Below are positions 1-11,138 of a stretch of DNA of 64,000 nt, in pieces. The number at the start of each line of letters is the position of its first letter. Within the stretch, counting starts at the first letter, position 1. The stretch is from Lepidurus packardi (taxonomy: Eukaryota > Arthropoda > Branchiopoda > Notostraca > Triopsidae). Where the stretch lies: contig JAKZAN010000001.1 of NCBI GenBank assembly GCA_023053545.1, positions 1,508,565 through 1,572,564 on the forward strand, given 5' to 3'. The translations under genes and the position numbers were made by a program. Under the pieces are notes generated by a model, which saw only the letters and a program-made list of their open reading frames with translations, searched no databases and was not told the origin of the DNA.

Positions 1-166
1 GTTATGGTTTTACGAAAGGCTGGCGTAAACGAGTAAGAAGTTTCTTACTCGTTTACATAGTACATATAAACATAGTACATAGTAAACGTTTCTTACTCGT
101 TTACATAGTACACGAGTAAGAAATAGACAGCTAATTGCCGGCCATTTTTTTCGTTAAATGCACTGC
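1..166. mobile_element. Truncated copy of a short TTAA-type inverted-repeat element
   Basis: This stretch repeats, with few differences, the internal part of the element at 268-554: the start at TTATGGTTTTACGAAA, the cGAGTAAGAA/TTCTTACTCG inverted motifs, and the AGCTAATTGCCGGCCATTTT segment. Homology ends near 166, before the terminal inverted repeat, and the left end lies outside the window. It has no coding capacity. It is called a truncated copy by comparison with 268-554 and with the intact copy at 48647-49121. Confidence 0.6.
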
Positions 167-267
167 TTTGTCTGAATAAGATTAATCATTTTCCACCTAA
201 ATTGCCTTTAAATTACCTACAGTTTTGCAGAAGAACTTTGGAGCATACAGAAAAATATTCATTTTAT

Positions 268-554
268 GGCTCTCGTATACCTTAGCTTATTGATGCGAAA
301 CTGTCACAGATGGCGCTGATGTTTGTTATGGTTTTACGAAAGCCTGGCGTAAACGAGTAAGACATAGTAAGAAGTTTCTTACTCATTTACATAGTACATA
401 GTACACGTTTCTTACTCGTTTACATTGTACACGAGTAAGAAATAGACAGCTAATTGCCGGCCATTTTTTTCGTTAAATGCACTGCTTTTCTCAACAAATT
501 GTTCCGAATTTCCCCATACTAACCGCCTATACCGAGCTAAGGTATACGGGAGCC
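268..554. mobile_element. Non-autonomous inverted-repeat element (piggyBac-like MITE), 287 bp
   Basis: The left end reads GGCTCTCGTATACCTTAGCT and the right end is its inverse, AGCTAAGGTATACGGGAGCC, with one mismatch. The same terminal repeat bounds the copy at 48647-49121. The flanking bases here (TTAT on the left, TGAA on the right) are not a clean TTAA, so the target duplication has decayed or was altered. The interior contains short self-complementary TTCTTACTCG blocks. There is no transposase ORF, so this is a miniature non-autonomous element. Confidence 0.7.
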
Positions 555-789
555 TGAATCCACGAAATTTCTTGAATCCACTTTGAACTTTCTTTATTCT
601 ATTTTTATTATTTACTTTTCTCTTTATTATTACCAGAAAAGAAATTTAGCTTTTTAGAACTTGGCTTGATGATATCACTGGATTTTTTTTTCTTTCAAAT
701 ACCAGGGATTTGTTTCCGTGCCGCACTACTTTTAAAATTGGTGACTAATTGTTTTGTCTTGTGCTAATGGAGAGTGCCTGTACTTTTAG

Positions 790-3700
790 TGCAGGTACTG
801 TATGAATGGTATTGTGCGGTCTGCATCTTCTCCTGTCGCCCGCAAATCTGTTAAGCGTAAACTCAAACTGGTGAGTTGGGCGTGGACTCTTGATGTGTGC
901 CGATTTCGCTTCTCTCAGTTCCAAATGCTTCGACCTAGCTTTGTCCAATTTCGCTTAGACTTTTTTACACTTTCTGTAGTGCCCTTTCCGTATGCGGATT
1001 GCAATATTTTTGTATAATTTTGTAGTGTTATTATTATTATCATTTTTGCAAGCGTTATTTTTAAGATTATTTTCTTTGTAACAGTACTCATTACTCCTTT
1101 TGTTGCTTTTAGAGAGACGAAAGCGAATCATTGTCCCCGTTGAGACGCCGGGATACCGATGTGGGCAATCAAGGTTCACCCGTTCGTTCGCTGAACGCTG
1201 CCACAGCATTATTGGCGCGATCGTACAGCTTGGATCAGACTGTCGGACATAGTGCCGAAGTATTGCCTTCTCTTTGTACTGCCCCACCCGCATCCACCCC
1301 CGCTATTACTGTCAAGAGCAGCATTGCCTTGGCCCCGCCTCCTTCCTCCCTTGCCCTTGGTGGTGCTACTGCTTCTTGTGAGGCTAGTGCTAGCCTCCTT
1401 GTCGTTCCTGACCAGTCCTGTACCGGCTTAGCTTCTTCTTCTTCTTGGTCCCATGCGACGTCTGTGCCCGCACAGACACAGCAGGCCACGCCTACTAATG
1501 CCCTAAATACCGACGCTGAAAGCGTAGCTCCAATCCAGCCCGTTAAGGTAACCGAAAGGAGCATATAAAGTACTAATTGAGTGACGCCACTTTCTTGAAA
1601 GAACGTAAATTCTTTCAAAGCTTCTAACTTCATTGTTCAGTGTTCATCTTGGACTGTTTTTTTATTTGGATAATTCTGTTTATTAAAATTGGTACTTTTT
1701 GTAAAAAGGTTCGACGCATTTCACGCTTCTTGGTGAAAACGGTTTCCGAGCCTGTCGTAGACCAGTCTGAAATTCCTGGCACAGCAAGAATAGACACGCC
1801 GTCCGGCAATGTATTATCGATTCCAGCCGACAGCGTAGCTGCTGCCGTATCTGCGCCTTCCCAGCTAAGGACCCAGCAGCCACTTATGGATCACGTGCCT
1901 CTTCAGCAGTCTCATTCAGCGCCTCAACAGCAACCTTTAGAATCATCTCTGAATACCACGCATGCGCAGATTCAGTATCAGCACCAGCAAACTTCCCCCG
2001 CGCCATTTTCTAGCCAGACAAGTACCCAGCAAATGTCTTTGGCTCCTCAACAGCAACCTTTAGAGTCGTCTCTGAATACCACGCATGCGCAGATTCAGTA
2101 TCAGCACCAGCAAACTTCCCCCGCGCCATTTTCTAGCCAGACAACTACCCAGCAAATGGCTCCTCAACAGCTTCCGAGTCACCTAGCAGCCGTACAACCG
2201 TTTCCAGTATCGCAACAGCAATACTCGAGTCAAGTGACTGCTCAGCAGCCTCCTATTGCCTCACCACAGCAATTTCTGAATCAGATGACTCCCCAGCAAA
2301 CGCCTGCAAATCATCAGCCACCAACTTACGCGAGCCAAGTTGCGCAAAATCCTCCTGCTGTGCCGCAACAGCCGGTTTTAAGTCACGTGACTTCTCAGCA
2401 GCCGTACCCGACTCAGCCTGTTGCAGCATCTCAGCAGCATTTCCAGACTCAACAACCCCCTGCTCCTTGTCAGCAGCAACAAGAGGCAACGGTTAATAAC
2501 GCGTATGCGCAACAATATCAGCCTGCACAGCATGTTCTAAATCATTTGGCTGCTCAGCAACCCAATTTAGCAGTTGCGCCTCAACAGCCAAGTCAAGCGA
2601 GTCATTTGACTGCTCAGCAACTCTCTAGCGTACCTCAGCAACAAAATCCGAGTCCAGCACCAATATCCGCGCCACAAACTTCTTTAGCGCCTTTACAGCA
2701 ATATCAGAGCCAAGGAGCTACTCAGCAGACTCATTCGGCTCCTCAACAGCAATTCCAGAACCAAGGAGCGGCGCAGCAGGTGAATCCGGCGCCCCTGTTG
2801 CAACAGCAAGCGTTCTTGGATCCTGGAGTCATTCATCAGCTGCCGCAACTTGTTCCTCAGCAGCCCATGTTGGACAATGCAATGATTCATGCGCAGATGC
2901 TTCCTCCACAGGGCTCCCAGCACCAACCAGTTATGGAGCCCAATCACGTCAAATTACATCCCCAGCCTCCACAACAGGTGTTCGACCAAAATATGAGCAC
3001 AGCGACAGCAAATCTGGCTCCACAGATTCAGCACGTCGTGGAACAAGGAGGAGCCACCTTGCTGTTGCCCAAACCGGGGGATATGCAGCAAACTGTTAAT
3101 CCAGTCGCATATAACGTACCGCAGCAACAACCAATGGTACAATATACCCCCGTTCCCGTAGTTCCGGTTCATTTCCAACCAGCCCCCGAGTACCTACAGC
3201 AACAGCAACCGATTGTACAGGCTCCGCCTCATCCCGCTCCGGAATATCTCTCCCAACAGGCTGTTTTACATGCACCTCAGGTTTTAGCCAAGGAATTTCT
3301 GTCCCAGCCGCTTTTGCAGCCAGTACAGGCACCAGTTCCCGAATATCTGGCCCAGCAACCAGCTTTTCAAGCTATGCAGCAGCCAACTCCAACCCATCAA
3401 CCGCAACAGGCAGTTTTGCAGCCCTTAACGACAGAATATCTGCCTCTTCAACCGTTTGGACAGCCCACACAAGCACCTCCAGCTGAATATTTAGCCCAAC
3501 AGCCAACTATGCAGACGGGCCAGCCACCCATACAGGAATACTTGGCACCAAACAACGACTTTCTGTCCCACCAGCAAGTTTTACAGCCCCCACAGCCGAT
3601 TCTACAGTCTGTACCGCCGGCGCAGACTGTTCTGCCAGTGTTACAGACGACAGTAACGGAATATCTACCGCAACAGCCTATTTTGCTGCCAGATCATCTC

Positions 3701-6385
3701 GTCAGACCTGCCTGTGCTGATGTTCAAGCTGTAGCTCCTCCTGTATCGGAATATGTGGCTTCTTCTATGCCAGTACCAGCAGAAACTGCAGCAGTACCTT
3801 GTCTTGTTTGTACTCCGTTAGAAATACAGAACCCGGTACCTGCGACGGCGCGGCCAGTACTCCAGCCTCTCGGCTTGAATCTCAATATTGCTGCAGCTGC
3901 CAGCCACCAGCAGCTACAGATTCAGCAACAACATCAAACTAATTGGGCGAAGACGAACCTTGGGCACGAAGGGAGCAATCAGACTCTTAATACTGGAGTA
4001 CTGGATCCTTCGACGCCTCAAAACACGCCAGAAAATACCGTCGTGGGCACGGCAACTTGTGACGCTGCTGCCAGTGCATCAATGACTACCCAACCCGGTC
4101 CACCCTCGCAACCCCCTACCCCTCAAACTGCCCCAACAATGGATGTCTATCTGCAAGACTTGCAAAATAAGTTGGCATTTCTGTCCATGCAAGGACCACA
4201 GCCCACTCAGGTAAGTTTTTTTTTACTCTTTTCATGGTTTACTTTGAACTTTTTTTTTAACATTTTTCTGAATTTTTTTGAACGTTTACTTTTTATGGTT
4301 TAGAACTTTGTTTACATAATGCTGGCGTTGAAATTGTATAGGTTGTACCTGGGCCAGCAGAAGCTGCGACAGGACCTGCAAATGCACCTCCACCTGTCAC
4401 TAAACAGGAAGAAACTTCCCATGAAGTCGAAAAAGAAGACAAACCTCGTCGTGTTTTACCGCCTACCATGGATTTCCACGATTTGGAACAAGTAAGTTAG
4501 TTTTCTTAGTCATCCGCAAGTTTCACCCATTAGGAGGCAATTTTTCACACGATTTTTTTTCCTTTTAGAAATTCTTAAAACAACACATGTGTGCTATGAT
4601 ACGTTTATAAGATTCTAAATAGATAATATTGTAATGTGGGTATTACGACTTATTGAATGAAATTTTTGTCTTCATCGATTGTCTAGGTAAATTTTACGCT
4701 CTAAAGACGAATTTCTTATGCTATAACTAAAGAAAATAGACCTTATTAGCATTCACAGACAATAAGGGTCATTTCTTTACTTTAAAGCATAGGAAATTAG
4801 ACCTTATTAGCATTCACAGACAATAAGGGTCATTGCTTTATTTTAAAGCATAGGAAATTAGACCTTATTGACACCCAAAAACCTTAAGGATGATTTTGTG
4901 TTCAAATTTTCTTACTTCCAAATCCTTATAGTTTTAAAGTTATTCGTTAAATTTTGTAGTGTTAAAGTGCTTAAGTTAATCTTGCATTTGTTCAATTTTT
5001 TTTTACAGGAATTATGCAAACTCCATTCGCAAGGCTCAACGAAGCCTAAGGAAGCTGTGACGTCACAAATTGTAATTATTTATTCATTTTTCTGCAAAAT
5101 GTCCCGCTATGATCCTTAATTATTCCCTTGCTTACTTACGCTCAACTAGCAATGATAAAGATAGCTTTGACTTTTAAGAATGTGAATGGAAGTTTGATTG
5201 CGTCTTTTGTTTGGACAGAATTCAGCGAATTTGCTGCCCCTCATGTCATTCACGCCGATTCCAGTGGATCAGGCATTGACCAGTCCGGATGTGTCCCCCG
5301 TGAAACTCCAAGAACCACCCAAGTTTCCGGAGCCTGCCTCTCTTCCTGAAGAACCTGCGGTATTAGCTGAGAAGGATTGTTCGAGCACGACTGCCCCCAA
5401 ACCGCCGCCAGTTAGGAAAATCTCGCGGTTTAGTGTTAGCGTGGTCACAGAGTCTGAATCTCGACCCCAAAGCGCAGGCGAAGACCCTGAATGGCAGTCC
5501 TTGATCGCCCGCCATCGCCAAGAGAAGGAAGAAATGGAGAAACGCCACCAGGAGGAAATCCAAGGCTTTTACGTCCGAAAACGAGCGACTTCCCTCAATG
5601 AAACCGCTGCCGCACCCGTTACATCAACCGCCAAAACCACTTCCACGGCGACGTTACCGCAACTAGAGAAAACCAAGTCGCTAGATCAGCCGAGTCCTAG
5701 GAAACCCACTGCCATTGTGGTCAAACAGCCCGAGAAAGTCGGATCTAGCGAAGATTCTGCCAGCCAAACCGTGTCTGCTTCCAACTCCGCCCCCAATACG
5801 CCTACGCGCCAAAGTAAAACGTTTACGGAGGATTTACTGCGCCTCGTCCAAGACTTGGGGGCGGGGCTTGGCTGTCGCAACAAGAGCGCGTCACCAAAAG
5901 AGGTGAATGATAAACCAACGTTGAATCAGTTGCGCCTCAACTTCAACTCGTCGTCCCTGGCGGCACAACAAAATAGTCTTTCGTTGAACCAAGCCTCCGG
6001 CTCGGCTTTCAAACGTGTCCAGCCCGTCTTGCTCAATGCGCTTTTCCCGCCAACTAACACTACAGCCCCGCCCACTTCCGGACCAGTCTCCATGTCCGCA
6101 TTTACCACTCCTATAAACAGCACGCTGCTTAACCAGCATCACACCATGCAACATTTCACTCTGCAACCTGCTCCTGCCAGGGGAATTTGTACGCCGGGCT
6201 CCAGCCCGCCCAGTCGCGCTGCAGTAGCGGTGGGAAGCCCCATAGCTCCCACGCTTCCATGCGGCGTCTTACCACGTGGATACAACATTCCATCAGCTCT
6301 TCCCCAGCCACTTGGAATTAATTCCCCGTCAGGCAGTCCGGTCCGTTCCCCGCCGTTTTATAGATCCGATTCTCCTGCTCATTAA
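790..6385 (+). CDS. WNK: Probable WNK serine/threonine kinase, C-terminal exons (partial gene)
   Basis: Six exons can be joined without breaking frame, all at phase 0: 790-870 (tentative), 1113-1547, 1709-4210, 4342-4491, 5009-5071 and 5219-6385 (stop). The kinase domain is not in the window, so the gene must begin upstream. The call rests on two RFxV motifs, RFLV at the start of exon 1709-4210 and RFSV near codon 70 of the last exon; RFxV is how WNK kinases bind SPAK/OSR1. A charged helical stretch (ARHRQEKEEMEKRHQEEIQ) follows the second motif, as in WNK C-terminal coiled coils. WNKs regulate ion transport and cell volume. The rest is low-complexity Ser/Pro/Gln sequence that does not identify a family. 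Another large scaffold carrying RFxV motifs cannot be excluded. Confidence 0.6.
1709..4210 (+). CDS. WNK: Gln/Pro-rich exon of the probable WNK gene (834 codons)
   Basis: Acceptor AAAAAG at 1708 is poor in pyrimidines, but it is the one that keeps the frame open. The donor is CAG|GTAAGT at 4210/4211. The exon opens with VRRISRFLVKTVSE, containing an RFxV motif. It continues as a Gln-, Pro- and Ala-rich region typical of disordered regulatory segments. Inside is a 123-bp in-frame tandem duplication (from about 1922, repeated from 2045), and between about 3186 and 3760 a series of EYLxQQP-like repeats. It ends with a compact segment around YLQDLQNKLAFLSMQG that looks structured. Reading through the donor reaches a stop about 90 bp further on. 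Confidence 0.65.
4735..4866. repeat. Two tandem copies of a ~66-bp unit in a WNK intron
   Basis: The segment running from GACCTTATTAGCATTCACAG through AAAGCATAGGAAATTA occurs twice back to back with two or three differences, and a third partial start (GACCTTATTGAC) follows. It lies in the intron between exons 4342-4491 and 5009-5071. No function is apparent. Confidence 0.75.
5219..6385 (+). CDS. WNK: Terminal coding exon of the probable WNK gene (388 aa)
   Basis: The acceptor is TTTGGACAG|AATTC. The frame reads NSANLLPLMSFTPIPVDQ, then RKISRFSVSVVTE (RFxV motif), then a charged helix with alternating Glu/Arg/His. After that comes a Ser/Thr/Pro-rich tail ending SDSPAH and TAA. The tail contains many short Ser-Pro motifs (SPSGSP, PPSRAA) that could be phosphorylated. 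Codon use is more GC-rich than the surrounding introns, which supports true coding. The preceding exon 5009-5071 (ELCKLHSQG...) joins at phase 0. Confidence 0.65.
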   Translation, partial: NSANLLPLMSFTPIPVDQALTSPDVSPVKLQEPPKFPEPASLPEEPAVLAEKDCSSTTAPKPPPVRKISRFSVSVVTESESRPQSAGEDPEWQSLIARHRQEKEEMEKRHQEEIQGFYVRKRATSLNETAAAPVTSTAKTTSTATLPQLEKTKSLDQPSPRKPTAIVVKQPEKVGSSEDSASQTVSASNSAPNTPTRQSKTFTEDLLRLVQDLGAGLGCRNKSASPKEVNDKPTLNQLRLNFNSSSLAAQQNSLSLNQASGSAFKRVQPVLLNALFPPTNTTAPPTSGPVSMSAFTTPINSTLLNQHHTMQHFTLQPAPARGICTPGSSPPSRAAVAVGSPIAPTLPCGVLPRGYNIPSALPQPLGINSPSGSPVRSPPFYRSDSPAH

Positions 6386-7561
6386 GCTGTTTGTGTAGTT
6401 AGAACAGTAAAAAAAAACGAAAAACACGGTATCTTTTTTTATACATAAGAGTTTTCCAGTCCGCCAAATTGTCTTTTCCGCCATTTTGAAAAAGAACATC
6501 GCGCCATCTAGCCGAACATGCTGACTGTTTTTCGAGACTTTTGAAACGACGCCATTTTTTTCTAAGATGGCGGAAAATGATAATCGGTGGAACTTAGCGC
6601 CAGCACAGAAAGCGTGGAAAACAAGAATGTTTCAAGTTGCAAATGGAAAGCTTGTGTTTGTTTTGCTTTCCGTAACTTTGATTTGCGTGAAGCTTTGGAT
6701 GCCGGGATAGAAAGATTCTAAAAATTTTATGCTCATTAAGTTTAAGTTGTAAAAAATTGCTTGAAAAAGGGTTTAGCTTAGGAAGGACACAAACAATGTC
6801 AAGATGTGTTATGTATAGGATTTAGTTTGATTTAGGGGGAATGGAACCAAGATATGTCACTGTGATAATGGGGTGAATGTGCCTCCTGGTCTATTTTGCC
6901 TCCCTCCCTGCCCGCTAATAAGTTTTGTCGTATTCTGTCGATTTCTTTTGGACGGTAGAATCTTCTGAAGCCCTTGAAAAAACTATCATCTCTTTTTCTT
7001 TTCATGTTTAGCTATGTTTATTATTATTTTTTTCATAAGCTAGTCTTTTGAGAAAAGAGCTTCCAGTTTCTGTTTCGTGCTCTGTGCCTTCAGAGCGCAA
7101 TGACTGGGTTTTTTTTTAGTGAAAGTTTGTATTTTTTTGGCCGTATAATTACTTGATTTTGCAACATGAAGCGATTCCGTTCGGGGTGCTATTCACCTTT
7201 GATATAATTAGTCTTGGTATGCGTTCCGTGTACTGGTAAATCTACATAGGGGGGATTGCTAGCTAGGGAAATGAAAGTTGAGTGAAAGTTGTAAGGTTTG
7301 TGTGTGCTAGTCATCAAGACTTTTTTGCTAGAATGCTGTACGTATAAAAAAGAGAGAAAAGGCTGCCATTTTTACAAGCACATTGTATTGTAATAACCAG
7401 AATAGGTCCATTATTCCCCCCCGCAAGTTTTTGCAAAGTTTTCCTAATGTAAGGGCAACAGGGAGGTTGTTTTTTTTTCAAGTTTGAAGCGAGTTGTCAT
7501 TACATTGCTAAATGAATACCATAATTACTGGCGTTGGGACTTAATTTCCCTTCATTTACTT
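6386..7561. other. Convergent intergenic region, 3' UTRs of WNK and Topors
   Basis: These 1176 bases lie between two convergent stop codons and contain no supported ORF. They are T-rich on the plus strand and presumably hold both 3' untranslated regions. A CTCF-like motif lies at 6499-6515. I could not pick a clear polyadenylation signal for either gene. Confidence 0.6.
6499..6515 (-). promoter_or_regulatory. CTCF-like motif
   Basis: On the minus strand this reads GGCTAGATGGCGCG, close to the CTCF core CCNCTAGATGGCGC that is shared by insects and vertebrates. It sits just past the WNK stop codon. A motif match alone is weak evidence of binding. Confidence 0.3.
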
Positions 7562-9657
7562 TCAACGAAAGCGCTTAGCATCATCTTTGTGTTGCTTGCC
7601 TTTGGACTTGATTGCATAAGTATCACGATGAGACGAGGATGAAGTACTGCTAGTACTGGGCTCGGTCAAGTCCCAATACCGCGGCAAGGTAATCATCTTC
7701 TTAACTGAGCGTGGTTTTGTTTCAGCCTCTTCAGAAGACGAAGACGAGCCTTCGGGCATATGCCTGCGCTTCTTGGGTACTGGCGACCTGGACGGTGCTT
7801 TCCGACTCTTACTGAGTTTTGAAGATTTCTCTTTGACTTCTTTACTCTTAACCTTCTCCACTTTCTCGCTCTTCTTATCTACCGGTCGCTCGGAGGGGGG
7901 AGTAAACTTGGGTCGCCAGGCTTTGCCTCGATGGTCGGATGCTTCTGGTGAAGTACTCCTAGGCTTTAAAGGCTTCTTGCCCCTTTTACCTCTTCGCTCT
8001 TCGGATAGTTCTCGGGGTTGGTCCTTCTGTTTGCTTCTGCAACGTGAACGCATCGAAGAGGAAGAAGAAATGGAGGACGAAGCTTCGGTAACGCGGGAAG
8101 TGGATGCTGAAGGCACGGATTGAGGCTCGTTCGTGGCAGAGGATGTAGACGGCCAGGCTTCGGAACGAAACGGAGTTTCGCCGCTGAAAGCCTCGTCGGA
8201 ATCCGATAACGTGACCAGTTCCGGGGTTCGCTGCCGTTTCGACTTGAAAATATCAATAACTTCGATATCCTCCGAGTCCGCATCCGAGTCCAGCGCAGGT
8301 GTGCTCCTCCGCGAGGGTGAAAACCTTTGAAGACCGCTAGGACCAGGTTGTGGCGACTGTGTCGTGACTTTGGCAATGCGAGGGGTGAAACCGGCGCCAG
8401 CGCTACTCGTTTCTGGGATTTGTGTAACGTCCCGGTTCGGACACGGAGGAGAATGGTGGTCATTTAAGAACCTGAGTATATTCGAAAAATCCATCTCGGC
8501 AATGGTGGGTTCGCGATGTGGGTTGAAACTAGGGTTCATGGTACGAAAAAGTCGCGAGCGCATGTCAGGACCGGTGGGAGGTGTATGGCGACCCATAAAG
8601 ACAATATCGCTGTCCTCGGAATCCGAAGTATCGTTTAAATGTACTTCTGGTTGCCGGGGCGGATTCTCAAATGCAGGGAGCGTGCCATGCGGGCCATAGT
8701 CCACTTCAGTGTCGTAGCCGATCATGTCTAGGGGTGAGCGTGCGAAATTATAGAACTCATGGACGAAATGGTCAGTATAATGGCCTAAGTAAGGCCGTAC
8801 CGCTGCAGCAAATTGTGGACTGGTCATCGAATAGTTGGTGATGAGATCCATGACGGTCTGCAATACATGGCTCACGTCCCAGGTACGGCGACGTCGAGGT
8901 TGCCTGCCAATCAAGGCATTGAGCTCGCGGTTGAGCCAAGGTATGAGGCGATGGGTGACGGCTGGGTTTTCGCGGTAGAAACCAGGATCGGTCTCGCGGT
9001 ACCGGCCGGTAATATCGGCCAGTGGACGGGCCCAGATGTCGTCCTCATAAATGCTGCGGCGAAATTCGCTAGTGGCGGTGCGACGTCGAGGCTGTCTGTA
9101 AGGGTAGCTGGGAATGATGTTGGCGTCCACTGCTCGGCGAAATGCTAGTTCGCGTCTTCGTTCAGGGGTTAACGTGGAACGGTACCGGAAACGACTGAGT
9201 AAATCGGCGTTAGGTACTTCCGGAACGTTGCGGACATGGTACTCGTCAAATTCCTGCAATGACCGGACGTTGTGGATGATTGACTTGAATTTTTGCTTAC
9301 ATAACGGACATTCTGCCTTTACCTATGAGAAATACCATTAAACGCGTGACGGTGAGCTTGATTATATGTGTTTTTATTTTATTGTAGGCGTACTTTAGAC
9401 CATTCCAGAAGGCAGGCGAAACAAAATTGATGTAGGCAACTGTTGGTGTAGGATTTGTTTTCTAATTTGCCTAAACAAATGGCACAACATGCTTCTCCTG
9501 AGCTTCCATTGGAATTTGTAGAAGTTGTGGAAGTCGTACGTCTGCGTAGCTTGACAGCAGAAGAAGGCGAGCTTGATGGTTCTTGTATTTTTAAGTCGGG
9601 TGAACGAATTTCGGAGCTTGCCGTTGTAGGAGATGCCACATTTGTAGCCTCTGCCAT
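7562..9657 (-). CDS. Topors: Topors, RING-finger E3 ubiquitin/SUMO ligase
   Basis: Two exons on the minus strand: 9657-9394 (88 codons, from ATG) and 9322-7562 (586 codons and stop), joined at phase 0 (donor AAA|GTACGC, acceptor CTCATAG|GTAAAG), giving 674 aa. A C3HC4 RING lies at residues 58-96: C58, C61, C74, H76, C79, C82, C93, C96, with the Topors-typical CLHQFCFACLLEWSK and AECPLCKQKF. It is followed by the FRYRSTLT segment and a domain around HRLIPWLNRELNALIG and FVHEFYNFARSP, both characteristic of Topors. The C-terminal half is an RS/SR- and KR-rich, acidic-patch tail suiting a nuclear protein with SUMO-interaction motifs. Topors is an E3 for ubiquitin and SUMO, located in nuclear bodies and, in flies, linked to insulator complexes. 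It appears complete and intact; it converges on WNK and diverges from the secreted-protein gene. Confidence 0.93.
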
Positions 9658-10596
9658 TCTTCAATGTTTGGGCTCTACTGTTTGGTAAAAAAAAAAAGAT
9701 GAGAAGACTATAATTAGAAGATTGACGTTAAGCATACAGTAGTTTAAGCTCTGTACTCTACTTGCAGGCTGCACTATCTTTGACGATTTTAAAGAGGTAT
9801 AACACAAGACTTTCAGTTGTGGGATGCTGCATTTATGCAAGAGTTTATAAACAGTCTTCTAAGAAAGCAGTGCAATATTTTGTCGCGTTGTGCTGCCATC
9901 TAGTGTTCTACCATCTCAACCTTAAATAGAAGAGATTTTGTACGTCGATCCTGGAAGCGGGGACTATTTTTGACACATCTCGATTTTGAATCCCTAAGGG
10001 CGCTAAACGAGACGTATGACTCGGGGTGTTTTAAGAATGGTTCCGTCTAATTTTCAGTCCTACCAGTTAGGGCGACTTGCGCAAACGCACCCGAATATCC
10101 TTAATTTACATACTCAGTGCTGTGCTGTTAAGGATTTGTGTCAGTCATTACGGTAGTCTCTAGTGCGTTAAGCTTTTGTATTAACTCGATGAAAATTGAG
10201 AGCTATAGTAATGCGTGTATTTTCTTTTTATATGTGGGGTCATTGGAGTTGAAGCCCTGCAAGGTATCGCCCTCTAAGTTGAAGAAATCCTAGCAATGAC
10301 TTGATTACAAAGAAAAACAAATTCGCGTTTCGTAGTTTTTTTCCCCCACTAAAATGGCTTCGTCAGCCAGAGTTCCATTTTTGTGATCTGGCTATGGAAA
10401 TGGGTAAGTATCCTTTCTTAATCAGCCCATTAAATACGTAGATCCTTGCTTTGACATTGTATACATTTCGAGTATACATTTCCGAGTCCAATAATCGATC
10501 GTGGTTCTCTTCACTCTTGCTAGGAAGTAGCTAAGCACAGACCAAGTGCTACCGAGTGTTACCGCATTTACAGTGCTTGGGCTCGCAGCTTCTAAC
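9658..10596. promoter_or_regulatory. Divergent 5' region between Topors and a small secreted-protein gene
   Basis: Both neighbouring genes start here and read outward, so these 939 bases must hold two promoters or one shared promoter. A CTCF-like motif (minus strand, ACTAGATGGCAGC) is at 9891-9907. I found no convincing TATA box. No ORF in the region has coding character. Confidence 0.5.
9891..9907 (-). promoter_or_regulatory. CTCF-like motif in divergent promoter region
   Basis: The minus strand reads ACACTAGATGGCAGC, a near-consensus CTCF core. It lies midway between the Topors and secreted-protein starts. Binding is inferred only from the motif. Confidence 0.35.
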
Positions 10597-11138
10597 ATGA
10601 AGTGTTCTCTGACATTGCTGTCGGTTTGGGGCATCTTTATTCTTATCCATGCAGAGCAAAACGACTCAAAGAGCAATCGAAATGCCAAAGATGAAGTGTT
10701 GCCGGCTGCAGGTCAGCCTGAACATGGGTTTATCCTATTCGAATTCCCTGAATACCGTTACAAAGATACTCCAAAGAACGTAAAACCCATTTTTATTGCA
10801 GTTGGTCGCCAAATCCTTTTAAACGCTTAACAACTTTTCTCCTAAATCCAGGAAAAGTTTTATTACGAGTACGAAGCCGCATGTAAGCAAACGCCATACT
10901 GTCTCCAGCGAACTGGTATTGATCGCATCAGCTGTGTCCGCGAATGTATTTCCCCTTCTTGCTACATGGAACTGTACCATCATGACCCGGTACAGTATTT
11001 AATCGTTTTATTTCTTCCTTTTTGAGCCTGTAATGAACAGATTTATCGTTGTTCTAGTTAGAGGAGGGGGAAATTGACATTCGCTTAACGTCCTTCAAAG
11101 GCTGTTTTATACGCCGGGGGATCAGGCATCGCAGCTAA
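10597..11138 (+). CDS. Small secreted six-cysteine protein, unnamed
   Basis: Three exons splice in frame at phase 0: 10597-10779, 10852-10989 and 11058-11138, giving 133 aa. Donors are AAC|GTAAAA and CCG|GTACAG; acceptors are ATCCAG|GAA and TTCTAG|TTA. The start at 10597 (MKCSLTLLSVWGIFILIHA) gives a clean signal peptide cleaved near residue 19; an in-frame ATG 51 bases upstream (10546) would bury it. The mature part has an Asn/Ser-rich linker, then six cysteines within residues 70-124 in contexts PYCLQRTGIDRISCVRECIS and SCYMELY, then DPLEEGEIDIR and SFKGCF. Even cysteine number after a signal peptide implies disulfides and secretion. The dense conserved-looking motifs suggest a conserved metazoan family of unknown function, but I cannot name it. 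It is head-to-head with Topors. Confidence 0.8.

Noticed and set aside
7773-9148. Several plus-strand ORFs of 65-116 codons across this stretch
   Set aside because: They are antisense shadows of the Topors exon, whose RING and domain sequence are unambiguous on the minus strand.
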